A stretch of 64,000 bases of DNA from Escallonia rubra (GCA_033065855.1 JAVXUO010001120.1:62001-126000), one strand, 5' to 3'; counted from the first letter of the stretch, positions 11,300 through 22,672 are shown. Numbers and translations are program-made. The notes: a model not told the origin generated them from the sequence alone.

Positions 11300-12060
11300 T
11301 CAGGCGGGTGAATCTCGCAGACAAAGCCATCGACTGCTTACCGTCGGAACAGGGGTCTCTCTCTCTGCGACTTGCCCAGTTGCCAAATGCCAAATACTCT
11401 CACCCACTCCCAGACAGGCAGACCGCAGCACTCCCAGACAGGCAGACCGCAGCACTCACCGGCGACGGGCGACAGAGACACACAGACACGGCAGGGGCTC
11501 CTCGAGTTGACTCTTTTTGGCAGAGCTCAGCTCAGATCTGGAACGAACAAGACAACGAGGGGAGGACTTCACCGGTGGACTCGACTACCGAGGTCCGAGG
11601 CCGTCTTCAAATTCAGATCTGGAACAACAATCGAAGAAGAAGCAGTGACCGGTGAGGCGAGAACTCCACCGGCCAATGACCCTCCCCGGTGACGACGCGT
11701 TGATGAACGGTGACCTTAAAAGAAGCAGTGACGGGCAGACTGATCAACGAGTGTTGACGGCGAGGCGAGGACTCCGGCGGCGACGACTCGTTGACGACTG
11801 GTGTGGCAATAGTGCACCTCCAGTCGACTCTCTCTGTTGAGTGGCCAGGGTGGGGCCGTGGAAGGAGACGGCGAGTGGACCGGCAAGGACGTCTTCTTCT
11901 GTTCAGATCTGGAAGGATCAGTGACCGGCGAGTGATGACGGCGAGGCGAGGACTCCACCGGCCAAGAACCCACTACAGGCGACGACCGTGACCAGCGATT
12001 TAGGTACGCATTTTCAGATTGCAACAACTTCATTTCTCAGGTTCTTATCCCTCTCGCCCT
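11300..12060 (+). other. GC-rich exon-like block in CACTA-A
   Basis: The block repeats GTGACGGCGAGGCGAGGACTCC-like modules and carries CTCCACCGGCCA at 11664 and 11953, followed by GGCGACGA or GTGACGACG. The same module occurs near the left end of CACTA-C1 (21381-21420). Several overlapping frames are open but Arg/Pro-rich and mutually contradictory, so I do not call a protein. It probably acts as leader sequence: a donor-like TTTAG|GTACGC lies at 12001-12005. Confidence 0.5.
11408..11455 (+). repeat. 24-bp tandem duplication
   Basis: Two perfect copies of a 24-bp unit starting TCCCAGACAGGC and ending GCAGCAC, inside the GC-rich block of CACTA-A. Confidence 0.85.
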
Positions 12061-12299
12061 CTATCTTTCTCTCTCTGTTTGAATTTTTAATTCCTGCCAC
12101 TAGAGATGGTGATTCTGATTAGAGTTATACGTTTGGAATTAATGGGGTTATACTTACGCATTTCAATTCTCTTAGTTTATTTTAACTTATTCGTTGGATT
12201 GGAATTGATGGTTTACATAGACATGGTTGATTGGGTCAGAAGAAGGTGATTTGGGCAGTGGAAGTTTAAAGGAAAGTAGGAAACCAGTCAATTTTTGTG

Positions 12300-13700
12300 G
12301 ATGGATTGTTGGTTGATCTAATGTGGGATGTGCATGATTAATTGGTTCGACCATCGGTCCTCAGGGGAAACGATGTTCATGTCAGGACAAGAAGTGGGAT
12401 GTGCAACAGGTTGTGGTGGAGGAGAGATCGAGCGAGAGAGTGAACAAGATTGGATATATGTGTTTGTGAAATACTGTGTGCGCGCATTTGTATATATGTG
12501 TGTACGGTGTAGACGTGTATGTGGGTGTTGTGTATAGGGTAGATGCAATGAGAGTGTGAAATGGTGTATGCCGTGAAGGGATAAGGGAAAGACCAGGTTG
12601 TTGCCGCGAAGAGGGTGTAACGACAGTCATGTTGTCGTGAAGGTAGGCAACCATGGTTGTCGTGAAGAAGTGTGGGCAATGTGTGTTGATGAGTTTATGT
12701 GTGAGTTATAATGATGGGTGCAGGTGCGAAGGAGAGGCTACCGTGGGCAACATGTGTGTGGGTTCTATGTGTAGTGTGTGCCGTGAGAGAGGGTGTGTAG
12801 TGATTGGGTTGCTGTGAAGGTAACAGGTGCGGATTATGAGAGAGATGGAGACAGTAGTGAGGCAGCATGTATGTGTTTGAGTAAATGTATATGTGTGTTT
12901 ATCCTGTGCATTGTGAGAGAAGAGAGGACATCTGTGTTAGTGCTGGTTATCAAATGGGTGTGGCTATGCAGTGTAATGTTTCTTCGATGAGGTGAAGGGG
13001 TGAGTGTAAAAGCAAGAGAGAAAAGAAACTTGGGAAAATGAAGTAAATAAGCTGCCATGAGGCAGTAGTGGGTGTGTGCATATGTTGGGTATTTCATGGT
13101 GTATAGGTTTATGGTGGTGTTGTGGGTTGGCAAAAAATGGTGGGATGTGTACATGTAATGGGTGTATATGTGAGTGTAAATATATGTGGGTTCATGTGAG
13201 TGTATGAGAGAAGGAGAGAGAGTGAGGACAGCCATAGAGGGGCTGCCATGGCTGTGTTTGCACGGCTGCTATAGCTGTGTTAGGGACTGTGTATGTGTAT
13301 ATTTTTCTGGGTGCCTCTCATGGGTTTCTGTACATAGAAAGGGGCAGCTGGTTGAAGTGGGTTCATGAAGAACAGATGAGAGAAGGTGGGAAAAATATGG
13401 TGTTTGGGAGTGGAAAAAGAAGGTCCGTGCAGCATGGTGGCGTGCGTTTGTGAATGCGGCGTGCTTGGTGCGGACTGTTGTGATTGCAGCTAGGTGTTTG
13501 GGTTCATATTTATGGGTATAGTGTGTGTTTGTGTGTGAGTGAAATGGTTGTAAAAGGGGGGGGGGGGAGAGTATGTGTTTTTAGTGGGTTTGTAAGTGTG
13601 TGTTTGAGTGTGTGCAAGGAGAAGGGAAGGGTTGTTCGTGAGTGTGTGTGCTGTGTGCAGTATGTATAGTGTGGGATATGCAAGTGTGCCCAGAAAAAAT
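12300..13700 (+). repeat. G/T-skewed segment in CACTA-A
   Basis: The plus strand is strongly enriched in TGTG words with few C. The texture and some words (CTGCCATGAGGCAGTAGTGGG near 13052, close to CTGCCGTGAGGCAGTGGG near 41625) resemble the LTRs of the LARD elements further right. It may be a captured LTR fragment. Open frames on its minus strand are Thr/His/Tyr-rich artefacts of the skew. Confidence 0.5.
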
Positions 13701-13737
13701 TTCAGCATTGAAAAAAAGAAAAAAGGAGAAGAGAACA

Positions 13738-14175
13738 TATACCTACGGTATAAACCGTAGGTATAGGTTTGGGTGCTATTTTTTGACATTGATCCCTACG
13801 GTTTAAATCGTAGGGAAAGGCTTCAAAAATAAAAATAAAATGGCCACAGCCTACGGAATGTACCGTAGGTATAGCTTAGGGTGCCTATAGGCTAAACATA
13901 TCCCTACGGTGTCACCCGTAGGCATAAGATTCAAAAATTAAACTTTTCCTTACGGTTACACCGTAGGCCTATGCTCCAATAATCGTCACTATAAGTGGGT
14001 TAATACAAATTGGGCATAGGTATAATCCCTACGGTATAACCGTAGGGATAACCTTCAACCCCGTAGCCATAGATCTAGGGCATCGCCACTTATGGCTACG
14101 GTATAGTACCGTAGGGATAGGCTATGCCTACGGTACATGGCACCTATCCCTACGGTACTGTACCGTAGGCATATC
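13738..14175. repeat. CACTA-A right subterminal array of short palindromes
   Basis: At least eight units pair CTACGGT with ACCGTAG across a 0-8 bp loop, for example ACCTACGGTATAAACCGTAG at 13741. Known: En/Spm TnpA binds repeated subterminal motifs, so these are probable transposase-binding sites. Confidence 0.75.
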
Positions 14176-14195
14176 TTGATTTTCTTGTAATGATT

Positions 14196-14600
14196 AGATC
14201 AAATTCTGGCGTGAGTTTGGTGGTGTGGTGATGCTGCTCGGAAATCTATTCATTAAATATCGTGGAGTGCATTATGTTTGCCGAAGTCATTGGGTGGTTT
14301 GGGTTTTCGGAATTTTAAATTATTCAACCAGGCTTTGTTAATTAAACAAACATGGAAAGTTTGGATAAACCCGAAGAGTTTGTGTTGCTCAGGTGCTCAG
14401 AGGCATGTACTATCCTTAGGGTGATTTTCTGACAGCTCGTAATCCTAGATAAGATTCATAAATCTGGCCAAGTCTTTTGGTGGGTCAACGAGCATTTATA
14501 CAAGGAATACAGTGGAAGATTCGGAATGGATGCTTGATTTATGTCTGGATGGATTGGTGGCTACCTCACACACAGCTTTACATAGTTGTGCACAGACCAC
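14196..14600 (+). pseudogene. LINE, right part
   Basis: After the ATT duplication the frame continues with LPKSLGGLGFRNFKLFNQ, then ALLIKQTWKVW, and further QWKIRNG and VWMDWWLP. These are the post-RT blocks common to plant LINEs. There are several frameshifts and stops. The 3' end is not clear. Confidence 0.8.
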
Positions 14601-15230
14601 CCCTCATACACAGGTCACACACAATACACCTCATGCACTAAAGGAATCAAATATAAGAGAAACAATAGAGAAGGCAATCTAAATTAACTCCTCAGATCTC
14701 TTAAAGCTTCCTCACTTGCAACTGTAGAAGACAACTCTACCCCTGAGAAAGTACCTAGCAATGCATGAGACAAAAATGCAGGAAACTAGGTAACCTGTGT
14801 GGAAGTCCTATGGCAATGCTTCTTGGAGTAAAGGCTTCATAACCCTCAATGCTTCTTAAGTGCTAGCCGCAAAGATTAGGTGTGCCATACCCAAGCAACA
14901 CGAGAGCAAGAGTGTTGGATCTAGGCCAATCCCACTCGTTTCCAAAAAATTTGTTAACTTTGGAACTGAGGCATAGCAAGTTTTCTTCCCTGCCCCATTT
15001 ACGTTGCAACTGAGGCATAGTCAAGTTCTTCTTCCTTGCCCAAAGTTTAGGAAGGTGAAAAAATAACCAGATTGGGAGTTCTCAGATTAATAAAACCTTG
15101 CTACCCAACAGAAAGTGTGATATCTCAAACTTCGGGCTTAAGCCCCTCCAAAACTGGTAATTACGAGTTACTACAGAATAGGAAACGATGTTTTAAAAAT
15201 CCTATTTTAAACCATAAACCCCATTGTTAC
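14601..15230. other. Unassigned DNA left of the antisense exon
   Basis: Probably intron/3' sequence of the antisense fragment below. A local duplication of GCATAGCAAG/GCATAGTCAAG-type sequence (14966-15040) is visible. No confident coding region. Confidence 0.35.
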
Positions 15231-15406
15231 CTTTTTGCTTCCGCAAGAGAAATCATGCGGGAGATAAATGCTTTCTCAAGAATGTTGCGTACAAGTGGTG
15301 CCATCCCAGCAATTCCTTGCGCCATCAAATCTTCTTCCAGATTATCCAAATTAAGACCTTCACGAAGTACGCTTTTATATGTTTCTGCTCCGGTTATAAG
15401 GTGTCC
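15231..15406 (-). CDS. Antisense exon of an unrecognised host gene
   Basis: On the minus strand a 176-nt frame with no stop lies between TTATCAG (acceptor, ending at 15407) and AAAAG|GTAACA (donor at 15230). It begins GHLITGAETYKSVLREG, continues LNLDNLEEDLMAQGIAGMAP, then LVRNILEKAFISRM and ISLAEAK. The composition is that of a real, mainly helical, soluble protein and both splice borders are good. I do not recognise the family. No partner exon could be joined with certainty. A nearby plus-strand frame (15072-15410) is its shadow. It may be gene DNA captured by the CACTA-B1 element whose right end is at 17148. Confidence 0.5.
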
Positions 15407-16600
15407 CTGATAAACATGGAAAAGATATTAATCTTTACTAGACTACGTATATCTCAATCATCATACGAAAAGCTGGCGTATCAACACATAGATAGACATG
15501 TTCACTAAGTATCTAGAACCTGGACAGACCACTCACTCAAATTCATATATAACTCGTTCATCAACTTGACCACAACATGCCTACGTGGTATGAATCCAAA
15601 AATTTGTTGAATTTCGCAAAAAACTCAAGCAACATTAGCTAGGTAGGAAGTATGTTTTCCTAAAAGTTTGTACCTCAGTTACAAGTCTAGGATTCTCTGA
15701 ACTAGTCAGCTACTTAAACAGTAAACGGAGAACATTTGACGTAAATGACAACACAAAAACAATAGCTATACTACTGCTTCGAGCATCTCAAGACGCTCAT
15801 TAGAGCCAGTCCGATTTCACATATATTGGTTTATTTTAACCAAAACCCACTGTTAATGAAGTACTAGATCAAGCTGACCAAATTATAATTTACATGTCTT
15901 GATTCCTGCTCCATACATTCATTGGTTCCTTATTTGAAAGAACAAGAGACAAGAAAAATCAGAAAGAGACGAACAAACGAAGAGAACAAGCATTGAAACT
16001 ACGAAAAGATGGAGCGTAAATGGAGGGGGCTGGGGGGTAGGAGACGAGCTTATCCCAAGCTCTCTTCTATGCACCACCAGCCCGACGGATACCCTCAGTC
16101 CCTTGTCCCTATGCTTAACAGCATTTCTATAAGATGCAGTCCAAACTAATTTTAGCACCAGGGTTCTGTCTGTGCACATCTATGCTTTGATTTCTATGGT
16201 ATGGTATGCTTCATGAGATTGTTCTCTACCAGCATTTTCATTTTAGCATGATTTCTTGATGCAAAGGAAAATATCATACTCCTCCTGTTTAGTAATTATT
16301 ATCCTCTTTGACATTTTGTAAATTTCTAATATTGAATTAGAGCATTTAAACATTGAAACATGTAAACTGTATACATAAATTAAGTACACTTCGGTAAGTC
16401 AAATTAGTGCAACAATAAACTCTATTCTAAAAATTTGCAGAACGCCAAAAGCGACAGAAGTTACAAAACGGGGGAATACTACATTTAGGCAAATTGAATA
16501 CTCAAACGAACAAGAACCCTAATTTAATTATTACGTCAAGGGTTTAAAGATTCATACAAAAATCAAAGCCATTATTGAAAGAAGATGGAGCAAGGGGCTT
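15407..16600. other. Unassigned DNA right of the antisense exon
   Basis: No certain coding sequence. A minus-strand frame at 15919-16179 becomes low-complexity in its second half and is not supported. Confidence 0.3.
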
Positions 16601-16639
16601 CGCACAAACCTTCAGAGGGTGAATGTTGCCTTCAGAATC

Positions 16640-16743
16640 GCGACGGGGTGGGAGGGATGGTGGCGCGACGGGGTTGGAGGGATGGTGGCGCGACGGGGTT
16701 GGAGGGATGGTGGCGCGACGGGGTGGGAGGGATGGTGGCGCAA
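16640..16743 (+). repeat. 25-bp tandem repeat, about four copies
   Basis: Units start at 16656, 16681, 16706 and 16731 with GATGGTGGCGCGACGGGG. The 25-bp period shifts the frame each time, so the same Trp/Gly-rich peptide appears in all three frames. The frames there are not genes. Confidence 0.9.
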
Positions 16744-16910
16744 AGGGTTGCCGCCACTGCTCCGTTCTTTTGTGCGAGTGTGCGACCCTTTTTTCTCTTC
16801 CCTTTTGTTTTGTTTAATGTATGTATGTATATATTCTTGCTTTATTATATATATTTTGCTAGTTTTCAATAATTAGTAAAAACATTTTTTTTAATGAAAA
16901 ATTAGAATAA

Positions 16911-17148
16911 CACATTTAGCGACGGAAATGACGCCGTCACCAAATTCCGTCACTAAATTCCGTCGCTAAATCGTTTGTTCCGTCGCAAACTTTTCTTTCC
17001 CGCTCATTTTTTCCCTCCACTATTTTTGGAGTCATAATAGTGACGGAACCTAATTCCGTCGCCCAATTCCGTCGGATTAGGTGGTTTTTAGCGATGGAAT
17101 TGATTCCATCTCTAAATTTCGTCGCTAATAGTCATTTTTCTTGTAGTG
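16911..17148. mobile_element. CACTA-B1, right end
   Basis: Ends TTTTTCTTGTAGTG. The 230 bp inside carry many CCGTCGCTAAA/TTTAGCGACGG words as inverted pairs, the same family as the complete element at 23201. No matching CACTACAAG left end was found upstream, so the left side is deleted or diverged. It truncates the LARD-B 3' LTR, whose sequence starts right after it. Confidence 0.7.
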
Positions 17149-19372
17149 TATATCGCGTAACATATTTTACTATAAAGTTTGACACACTAAAAATCATCAT
17201 GCACTACCCAACTCACATGTTAAATGTAGCAAAATTTCGTGGCACGCCTGTGTTGGCATAGGGTGCCACTGAACTCAGCCCACTTCACTCTATTCTCTAC
17301 GCTCAATCTCTCTTTCATTCACAGATCACTCATAAACTCACTTACACAGTGCATTCCGTCACACACTCATGCACTTATATACCCAAAATACTTACGCAAC
17401 ACTTAGACACACTCCTTCACTCAAACATACATGCACACGTATATATAGACACACACCTCACAACACAACAGAACTATATTCTCACCATATATATTAGACC
17501 TGGCAATTTTCCATCCATACTCGTAGGTTAATCCGTACCAGGCCAAAAATCCCAGGTACGGGTACATATATGTGCTACCTTCCGAAATTAGACCCGTACC
17601 CGAACCGAACCGTTATTTTCGGGTCGGTCCGGGTCGGGTTACGGTTTACCCGCGATTTGCCCGCTTTTCAAACTATATAGAGAAGCATTTGTGCCCTAAA
17701 GCCTCTCACTTTCATTTTTTTAACTTTCTTCAACCTTCTTCTCACACCTCATACCGCCCCCACCACCCATTCTTCTCTGTCGCCCCCCTTCGCCGCTCTC
17801 ACTTAAGATCTACCACCACCACCACCCTTTACTCCATCTTCCCCCTCACTCTTTGCCTCCCCCGTCGTCAAATCCTTCACCGCAGCCACGGATCGAGCAA
17901 GTCACCAACTGTCGCCCTTCGTCTCTCTATCGTGGATGGTCCCTTCGTCCTCCGCCGCCGATGGTCGCTTCGTCCTCCGTCGCCGATCGCCACCTCGTCA
18001 GATCTGCTGTTGACAGTCGCCAGTCGCCACCAGATCTACCGACCGATCTTGTAATTTTTTTTTGTTTTATTTTCTTTATTCAAGAATCCTGATCTTGTAG
18101 TTTTCATTTTATTTTATTTTGTTCTTCAAGAATCTTGATATTGATTTTATGGAGGTTGTGTAATAGATGTTAATGGAGATCGATAATTGTGATTGGCGAT
18201 GTTGATCTACGGTTGACCATCGCCACTAGATCTATTGATCTTGAAATTTTTTGGGTTCTATTTTCAGTATTTTGTATATTCAAGAGACCTGATCTTGATT
18301 TTATGTTGCTTGCTGTGTAATAGATCTTAATGGATATTTCTTATTGAGATTGATTATTTTAGTAATTGGAAATATTGAAGATCTGATTGTGTTGTGGAAT
18401 AAAAGAAGGAAGAAAGGGGAAAAAATCATTTAAGAAGGAAATAATATTTGATAAAAAAAAATTGTAAAAATTAATGTTTTACCCGCGGGTAATACCCTAC
18501 CCTCTTGGGTAGGGTACGGATTCAGGAAAAGTTTACCTAGAAAAAATCGGGTAAAATTTACTCGACCCGTTTTTATCCAAACCCGATCGAATTTTACCCG
18601 TACCCGGCGGTGGGTATCCCCGTTTGCCAGGTCTAATATATATAGACACGCACCTCCTCTCACTAGCTAACCAATCCCCATCACCTAAAAAAAGAAAAAA
18701 CATAACCACATTGAAATATCACTTCCACATGCCCACGTCTCCCTCTTCCTCTTATTCTTTTTTTTTATACACCCACTCACATGTATGTTACACACACACA
18801 CATCACTCCAAACACGGCACAACAGCTCCATATTGCTGTATCTCCCTTTCCCGTCTCCCTTTTTCTCCTACATGCACACACCCAAACATACAGGTTCACA
18901 CAAGGGGCAATACCAACTTCCATTTCTTCGTCATCCTTCACTACCACACATTTTGCAACATACATAACTTACGACCATCACTCCTGTGCACACAAACGCA
19001 CCCCTCTCTTCACATAAAAAAAAAAACCCACCTACCAACACCCACATCAACCCCTCTCCTCACAGCCACTTACACACACTGATACATACACATTCATATA
19101 ACCCACGCACACACACTAAAACACACTAACCCGCACAGCACACACACAGAGAGCACACATTAGCGTGCACACACTGCACATACGAGCACACACAATCTCA
19201 CAACCACTAAATGGCCATCGTTAGATTATAACTTATAGTTTTCTGAAATTATGTCGCTAAAGGTTGCCGATAAGATTTTTGCTCATGGAAATCTACGCTC
19301 AAACTTGTGTATGAAAGTCACACTTTAAAATAAAATTAAGCGGCCAGGTAATATAAATGTTGGGGTGTTACA
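17149..19372 (-). mobile_element. LARD-B 3' LTR (truncated), interrupted by a hAT element
   Basis: Aligns along its length with the pieces of the 5' LTR at 39075-39680 and 48149-49510 (shared start ATATCGCGTAACATATT, shared end TTGGGGTGTTACA). On the minus strand the LTR begins TGTAACACCCCAAC at 19372. The C/A-rich plus strand gives spurious Thr/His-rich frames. The left side is cut by CACTA-B1. Confidence 0.8.
17495..18635. mobile_element. Non-autonomous hAT element, 1.14 kb
   Basis: Terminal inverted repeats TAGACCTGGCAA...TTGCCAGGTCTA are perfect over 12 bp. The 8-bp target duplication ATATATAT (17487-17494 and 18636-18643) is exact. The unoccupied site survives in the sister LTR (CACC, ATATATAT, AGACACG near 39428). 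Subterminal DNA is rich in GGGTACGGGT/ACCCGTACCC words. The interior holds a CT-rich leader-like stretch and a frame of 160 codons (17572-18054) that shows no domain and is probably not a gene. Confidence 0.9.
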
Positions 19373-19638
19373 TTCTCCCCTACTTATAAAAATTTCGTCC
19401 TCAAAATTTCACTTACTTATGATATCGAAGCCTACGCCTTCACCACGTAACTGCCAAACGAATGTCTAATATAATCTTACACATAACCTCCAAAATATGA
19501 GTCGAGAACACCAATAGAACCTTCGAACATTTCACTATCTATAAGATTTCGAATATAACCTAGGGTTTCATAATCCAACCAACCGGATATAATTACTCAA
19601 ACTCGAAATATTTCCAATTCCTAAGCTCTGATACTAAC
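19373..19638 (-). mobile_element. LARD-B internal region (266 bp)
   Basis: On the minus strand it runs from a primer-binding site (TAGTATCAGAGC, complement at 19625-19636; one mismatch to the usual TGGTATCAGAGC for initiator-Met tRNA) to a polypurine tract (AGTAGGGGAGAA) next to the 3' LTR. A GAGGACGAAATTT box precedes the tract, as in Tekay/Del-type Gypsy elements. No gag or pol is present. Confidence 0.8.
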
Positions 19639-20757
19639 TGTAACGTCCCGAAATTTCCGAAACGTTAACACTCGCTTGATCATTCACGCTAAGACAATAA
19701 CATCCTTAAAACTTTACCAAATAATGCCATCAATCTGTCAGAGCAACTAACCAGCAATTAATGTATTATCCTGAGTGTACAATCATGATTGATGAACTAA
19801 AATTAAATCTGATAATGAACTATAGAGGTTCACCAACGCAGGGGTTCTAAAGAGAAATACTACTTAAGTTTCCTAGCTCGCTTGCCTCTAGTCCAATTTC
19901 AAGTAGTCTAACGTTGGTTACTACTTGCAGAAAGGAAGTCAAAGGGGAGTGAGCTTTTGAGAGTTCAGTAAGGCCGTTCAAAAAAGTAAAGGGATACAAA
20001 AAATTTATAGATTTAATACGATTGCAATATGGAGGAGATTCAACTCAAAGCCATAAACCAGATACAAATAAGAACAATTTTTCAGATACGATGCAAACAA
20101 TCACAGATGCTATCGAACATGAGCAATTGCAAAGCCACACATGCCATGCATGAAAATCAATTAGCAAAGCCACAAAGGCGATGCTCACTAACACTTTACA
20201 CCTGCTAGTCCATCAAGGTACTAGCCCACACCAAACACCAAATCCTCCAATACCCACCAACTCTGCCAAAACACACAAATGCAGAATCTCATGTCACTAT
20301 GCAGGATGACAACATTTCGATAATGCAACATGTTATTCAATGCTCGATGAAAAATAATTAATGAGCACCGATAAGAGTTTCAATGAAAGGTTTTTAAGGC
20401 TCAATGAAAGGTTTTTAAGGCAAACAATGAGACTTAATCAAAATAACAGAACCCAAAAGAATAACGATAACAATTCAGAAAAATATCGGTGAGGAAAAAT
20501 AGAGGAAACTGAGTTTCAAAAGAAATCCCTTACCTCGATCCAAGTGAAACGAAACTACAACGCTCACGATCAAAATCCCCTGAATTAACCTAGGTTGACA
20601 AAATCACTTATCAGAACATATTGTACACGATTATATTATAAACCTAATATAACTACCCATGCCCATGGCTTACTCATCTTTCTACTCGAAACGACAAATT
20701 TCGAAACGGGTCCAACACACGGTCAACCTAACTCGGAAACTAATCACTCTCCTCGAG
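19639..20757 (-). mobile_element. LARD-B 5' LTR, piece 1 of 3
   Basis: Starts TGTAACGTCCCGAAATTTCC, the mirror of the LTR end of LARD-A (GGAAATTCCGGGATGTTACA). Shared inner words include GCAGAAAGGAAGTCAAAGGG near 19928. The LTR is broken at GAG (20755-20757) by CACTA-C1 and continues at 38591. Confidence 0.85.
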
Positions 20758-20990
20758 CACTACAAGAAATTTGTCATTTAGCGACAAATAAATTCTTGAC
20801 GAACTTGGGTTCGTCAACAAATGTATATGAACGTTGACGAATACTGAGTTCATCAATAATACTTCAATATTTCTTGACGAATGCATTTATTCGTCAATAA
20901 ATCATAATTTTTATCGACGAATTTAGAAATTTGTCAAAAGATGTTTGACGAGAAAAGTGGCCCGGGAGAGAAGAATTTTTGGTGCGTGTT
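20758..20990. repeat. C1 left subterminal array
   Basis: Repeats of TTGACGAAC..GTTCGTCAA type (for example 20797-20818), then TTGACGAAT..ATTCGTCAA and TCGACGAATT..AATTTGTCA. Likely transposase-binding sites. Confidence 0.75.
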
Positions 20991-21159
20991 TGAACTTACT
21001 TTTCACGATTAGCGACGAATACAGTCGGTCAAGAAAGCTGAAAAAATAAAGCTCTCCTTTCCGCGGTTCCTTTCTATCTCACTGTATTTCTCTCTCTCTC
21101 TCACCCTGAACTTTAACAAAAAAAAATAAAAATCTTTATACTGCCTCTCTCTCTCTCTC

Positions 21160-21460
21160 TCTCGATCTGGTGTGCGACTTCTCCACTCTCACTCTCACTC
21201 TCGCGTCTCTCTCTAGCCAACGGGCAATGGCCGGATGGCAACAGGGGCTCTCTCTTTCTCCCTCAAATCAAGACAGCCCAAGAGAAAACCGGCCTGAAGA
21301 AGGTCTTCAGTTCTTCCTTCTTGTTTCAGATCCAAGGGAAGACCGTCGAGTGACCGGTGACGGAGGCGGGTGACCAGCGAAGGCTCCACCGGCCAGCATC
21401 CCTCTGGTAGGCGACGATATCTTCGATTCTCTCTGACCCCCGTAAATCTGCAATCAACAC
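21160..21460 (+). other. Leader/first-exon-like block of C1
   Basis: (CT)n-rich leader, then a short frame (ATG at 21229) ending TGA at 21371, then CTCCACCGGCCA...GGCGACGA (21384-21417), a module also found in CACTA-A. A splice-like CACAG|GCAAGT closes the block near 21461. Probably the promoter and leader of a gene carried by the element. The downstream part, 21462-22440, is AT-rich and intron-like with no confident exon. Confidence 0.4.
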
Positions 21461-22473
21461 AGGCAAGTTCTATTCTTTAAATTGATGCTTCAATAGTTTA
21501 ATTCGATTGTTCAATTTCGTAGTTCTAGAATAGATTTGACTCAATTGATAGTTGATTGTATACTTTGTTTAGATTAGGCTTTAAAATGTAGGGGTTTTAA
21601 TTAGCACCAGTAGCGCTCAATGCCAGCAGACTAAAATGACCGCTTCCACGGTTAATTAAGGCCCACTTTTCTCTCTCTAGAGACACACGTCCCTTATCTT
21701 CTACCATTGTTGCCCCAAACCTAGCTGATAGCTTCATGTTCTGCATGTAAGTATTGTCCTCACTGTCGCATCGCAACACCGGATTTGCCAAATTCCACCC
21801 AATACAAGCCTATTTGACTCATATTTTCACATATGCAGTTCAACTGAAACCATTATATCAATCTAATTAATCCCTATCTACAGTTTTCCATCTTTGATTT
21901 TCAACACCTTTGCTTCTCCTTCTTACTTTGAACATTATATGTTTATGCGCTTAGTAATTTCTTAGTCAATTACTTGACTGTGCAATTAATACAATTAGAT
22001 TCTCAAAATTTGATTTTTTCAAAGGAACATTTGATCGATATGGCTGACTACTAGTTACTGCTGATTGCTGGTATTTGATTGTTTTTTGCAAATTAGGATT
22101 TTCAATTGAGAGAACCATGAAGCTATCATTAAAGTCCTTACATAGGTAGTTTCTAACATTTCTTAATACGAATTATTAAATTGTTGAGTGTTTATGCATT
22201 TTTACTAAAAAGTCAAAGTTGCTCATGATGTAATTAAACCAGTTTATGATTCAATAAAAGAAGTGAGCAAACTATGAAACTTTCAGATTACTATGCAAAA
22301 TGGGTTAGTATGTGAAACTTTTATCACTTCTACACGTATTTGCATCTCTGAGGATATAGCTCTCTAGCTTCATTCTTCTAATCCTTTTTCTTATTGTAGT
22401 GTGCTCCCTTTGATTTCCAAATTCAATGAAACATCAACATCTAATGTGGACTTTTGGAAAAGATAGTCAGATG

Positions 22474-22539
22474 GCCTTTCCTGGTTTAACCTCTCTAATC
22501 AAGAAACCTCATTTCTTGCAAGATATTACAGTTCAAGTA
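22474..22539 (+). CDS. Possible captured exon
   Basis: ATGGCCTTTCCTGG opens a frame reading MAFPGLTSLIKKPHFLQDI and ending at CAA|GTAAGT, a strong donor. Family not recognised. It lies at the break point of the inverted repeat. Confidence 0.3.
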
Positions 22540-22618
22540 AGTGCAACATTATGTTGTTGCTTGTAATGTGAACTTAGTGCATGTGTCTTCTGTTCTTCTA
22601 GTGGTAGTATCACACCAG

Positions 22619-22672
22619 GCATTTTGTGTTAGGGATTATCTATCCACCTTGTGTTAGGGATTATCTATCCAC
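22619..22672 (+). repeat. 27-bp tandem duplication
   Basis: TTGTGTTAGGGATTATCTAT followed by CCACC occurs twice in tandem. The other inverted-repeat arm has only one copy, so the duplication is recent. Confidence 0.8.

Larger units (their letters stand above)
11134..14192. mobile_element. CACTA element A (non-autonomous, 3.06 kb) inserted in the LINE
   Basis: Starts CACTACACCAAAACTG and ends TTTTCTTGTAATG. It is flanked by ATT (11131-11133 and 14193-14195), the 3-bp target duplication expected for CACTA. The LINE reading order resumes exactly after it. Subterminal DNA on both sides is filled with CTACGGT...ACCGTAG inverted pairs. The middle holds a GC-rich exon-like block (11300-12000) and a G/T-skewed block (12300-13700). 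No transposase domain is present, so movement would depend on a partner element. Confidence 0.85.

Noticed and set aside
11229..11840. Several overlapping Arg/Pro-rich frames in CACTA-A
   Set aside because: GC-rich repeat modules open all frames. No consistent protein.
17572..18054. 160-codon frame in the hAT element
   Set aside because: Arises from ACCC/GGGT and CT-rich sequence. No domain, and an overlapping frame is open.
21597..21791. Minus-strand frame with protein-like composition in C1
   Set aside because: No splice borders that join it to anything and no recognised family.
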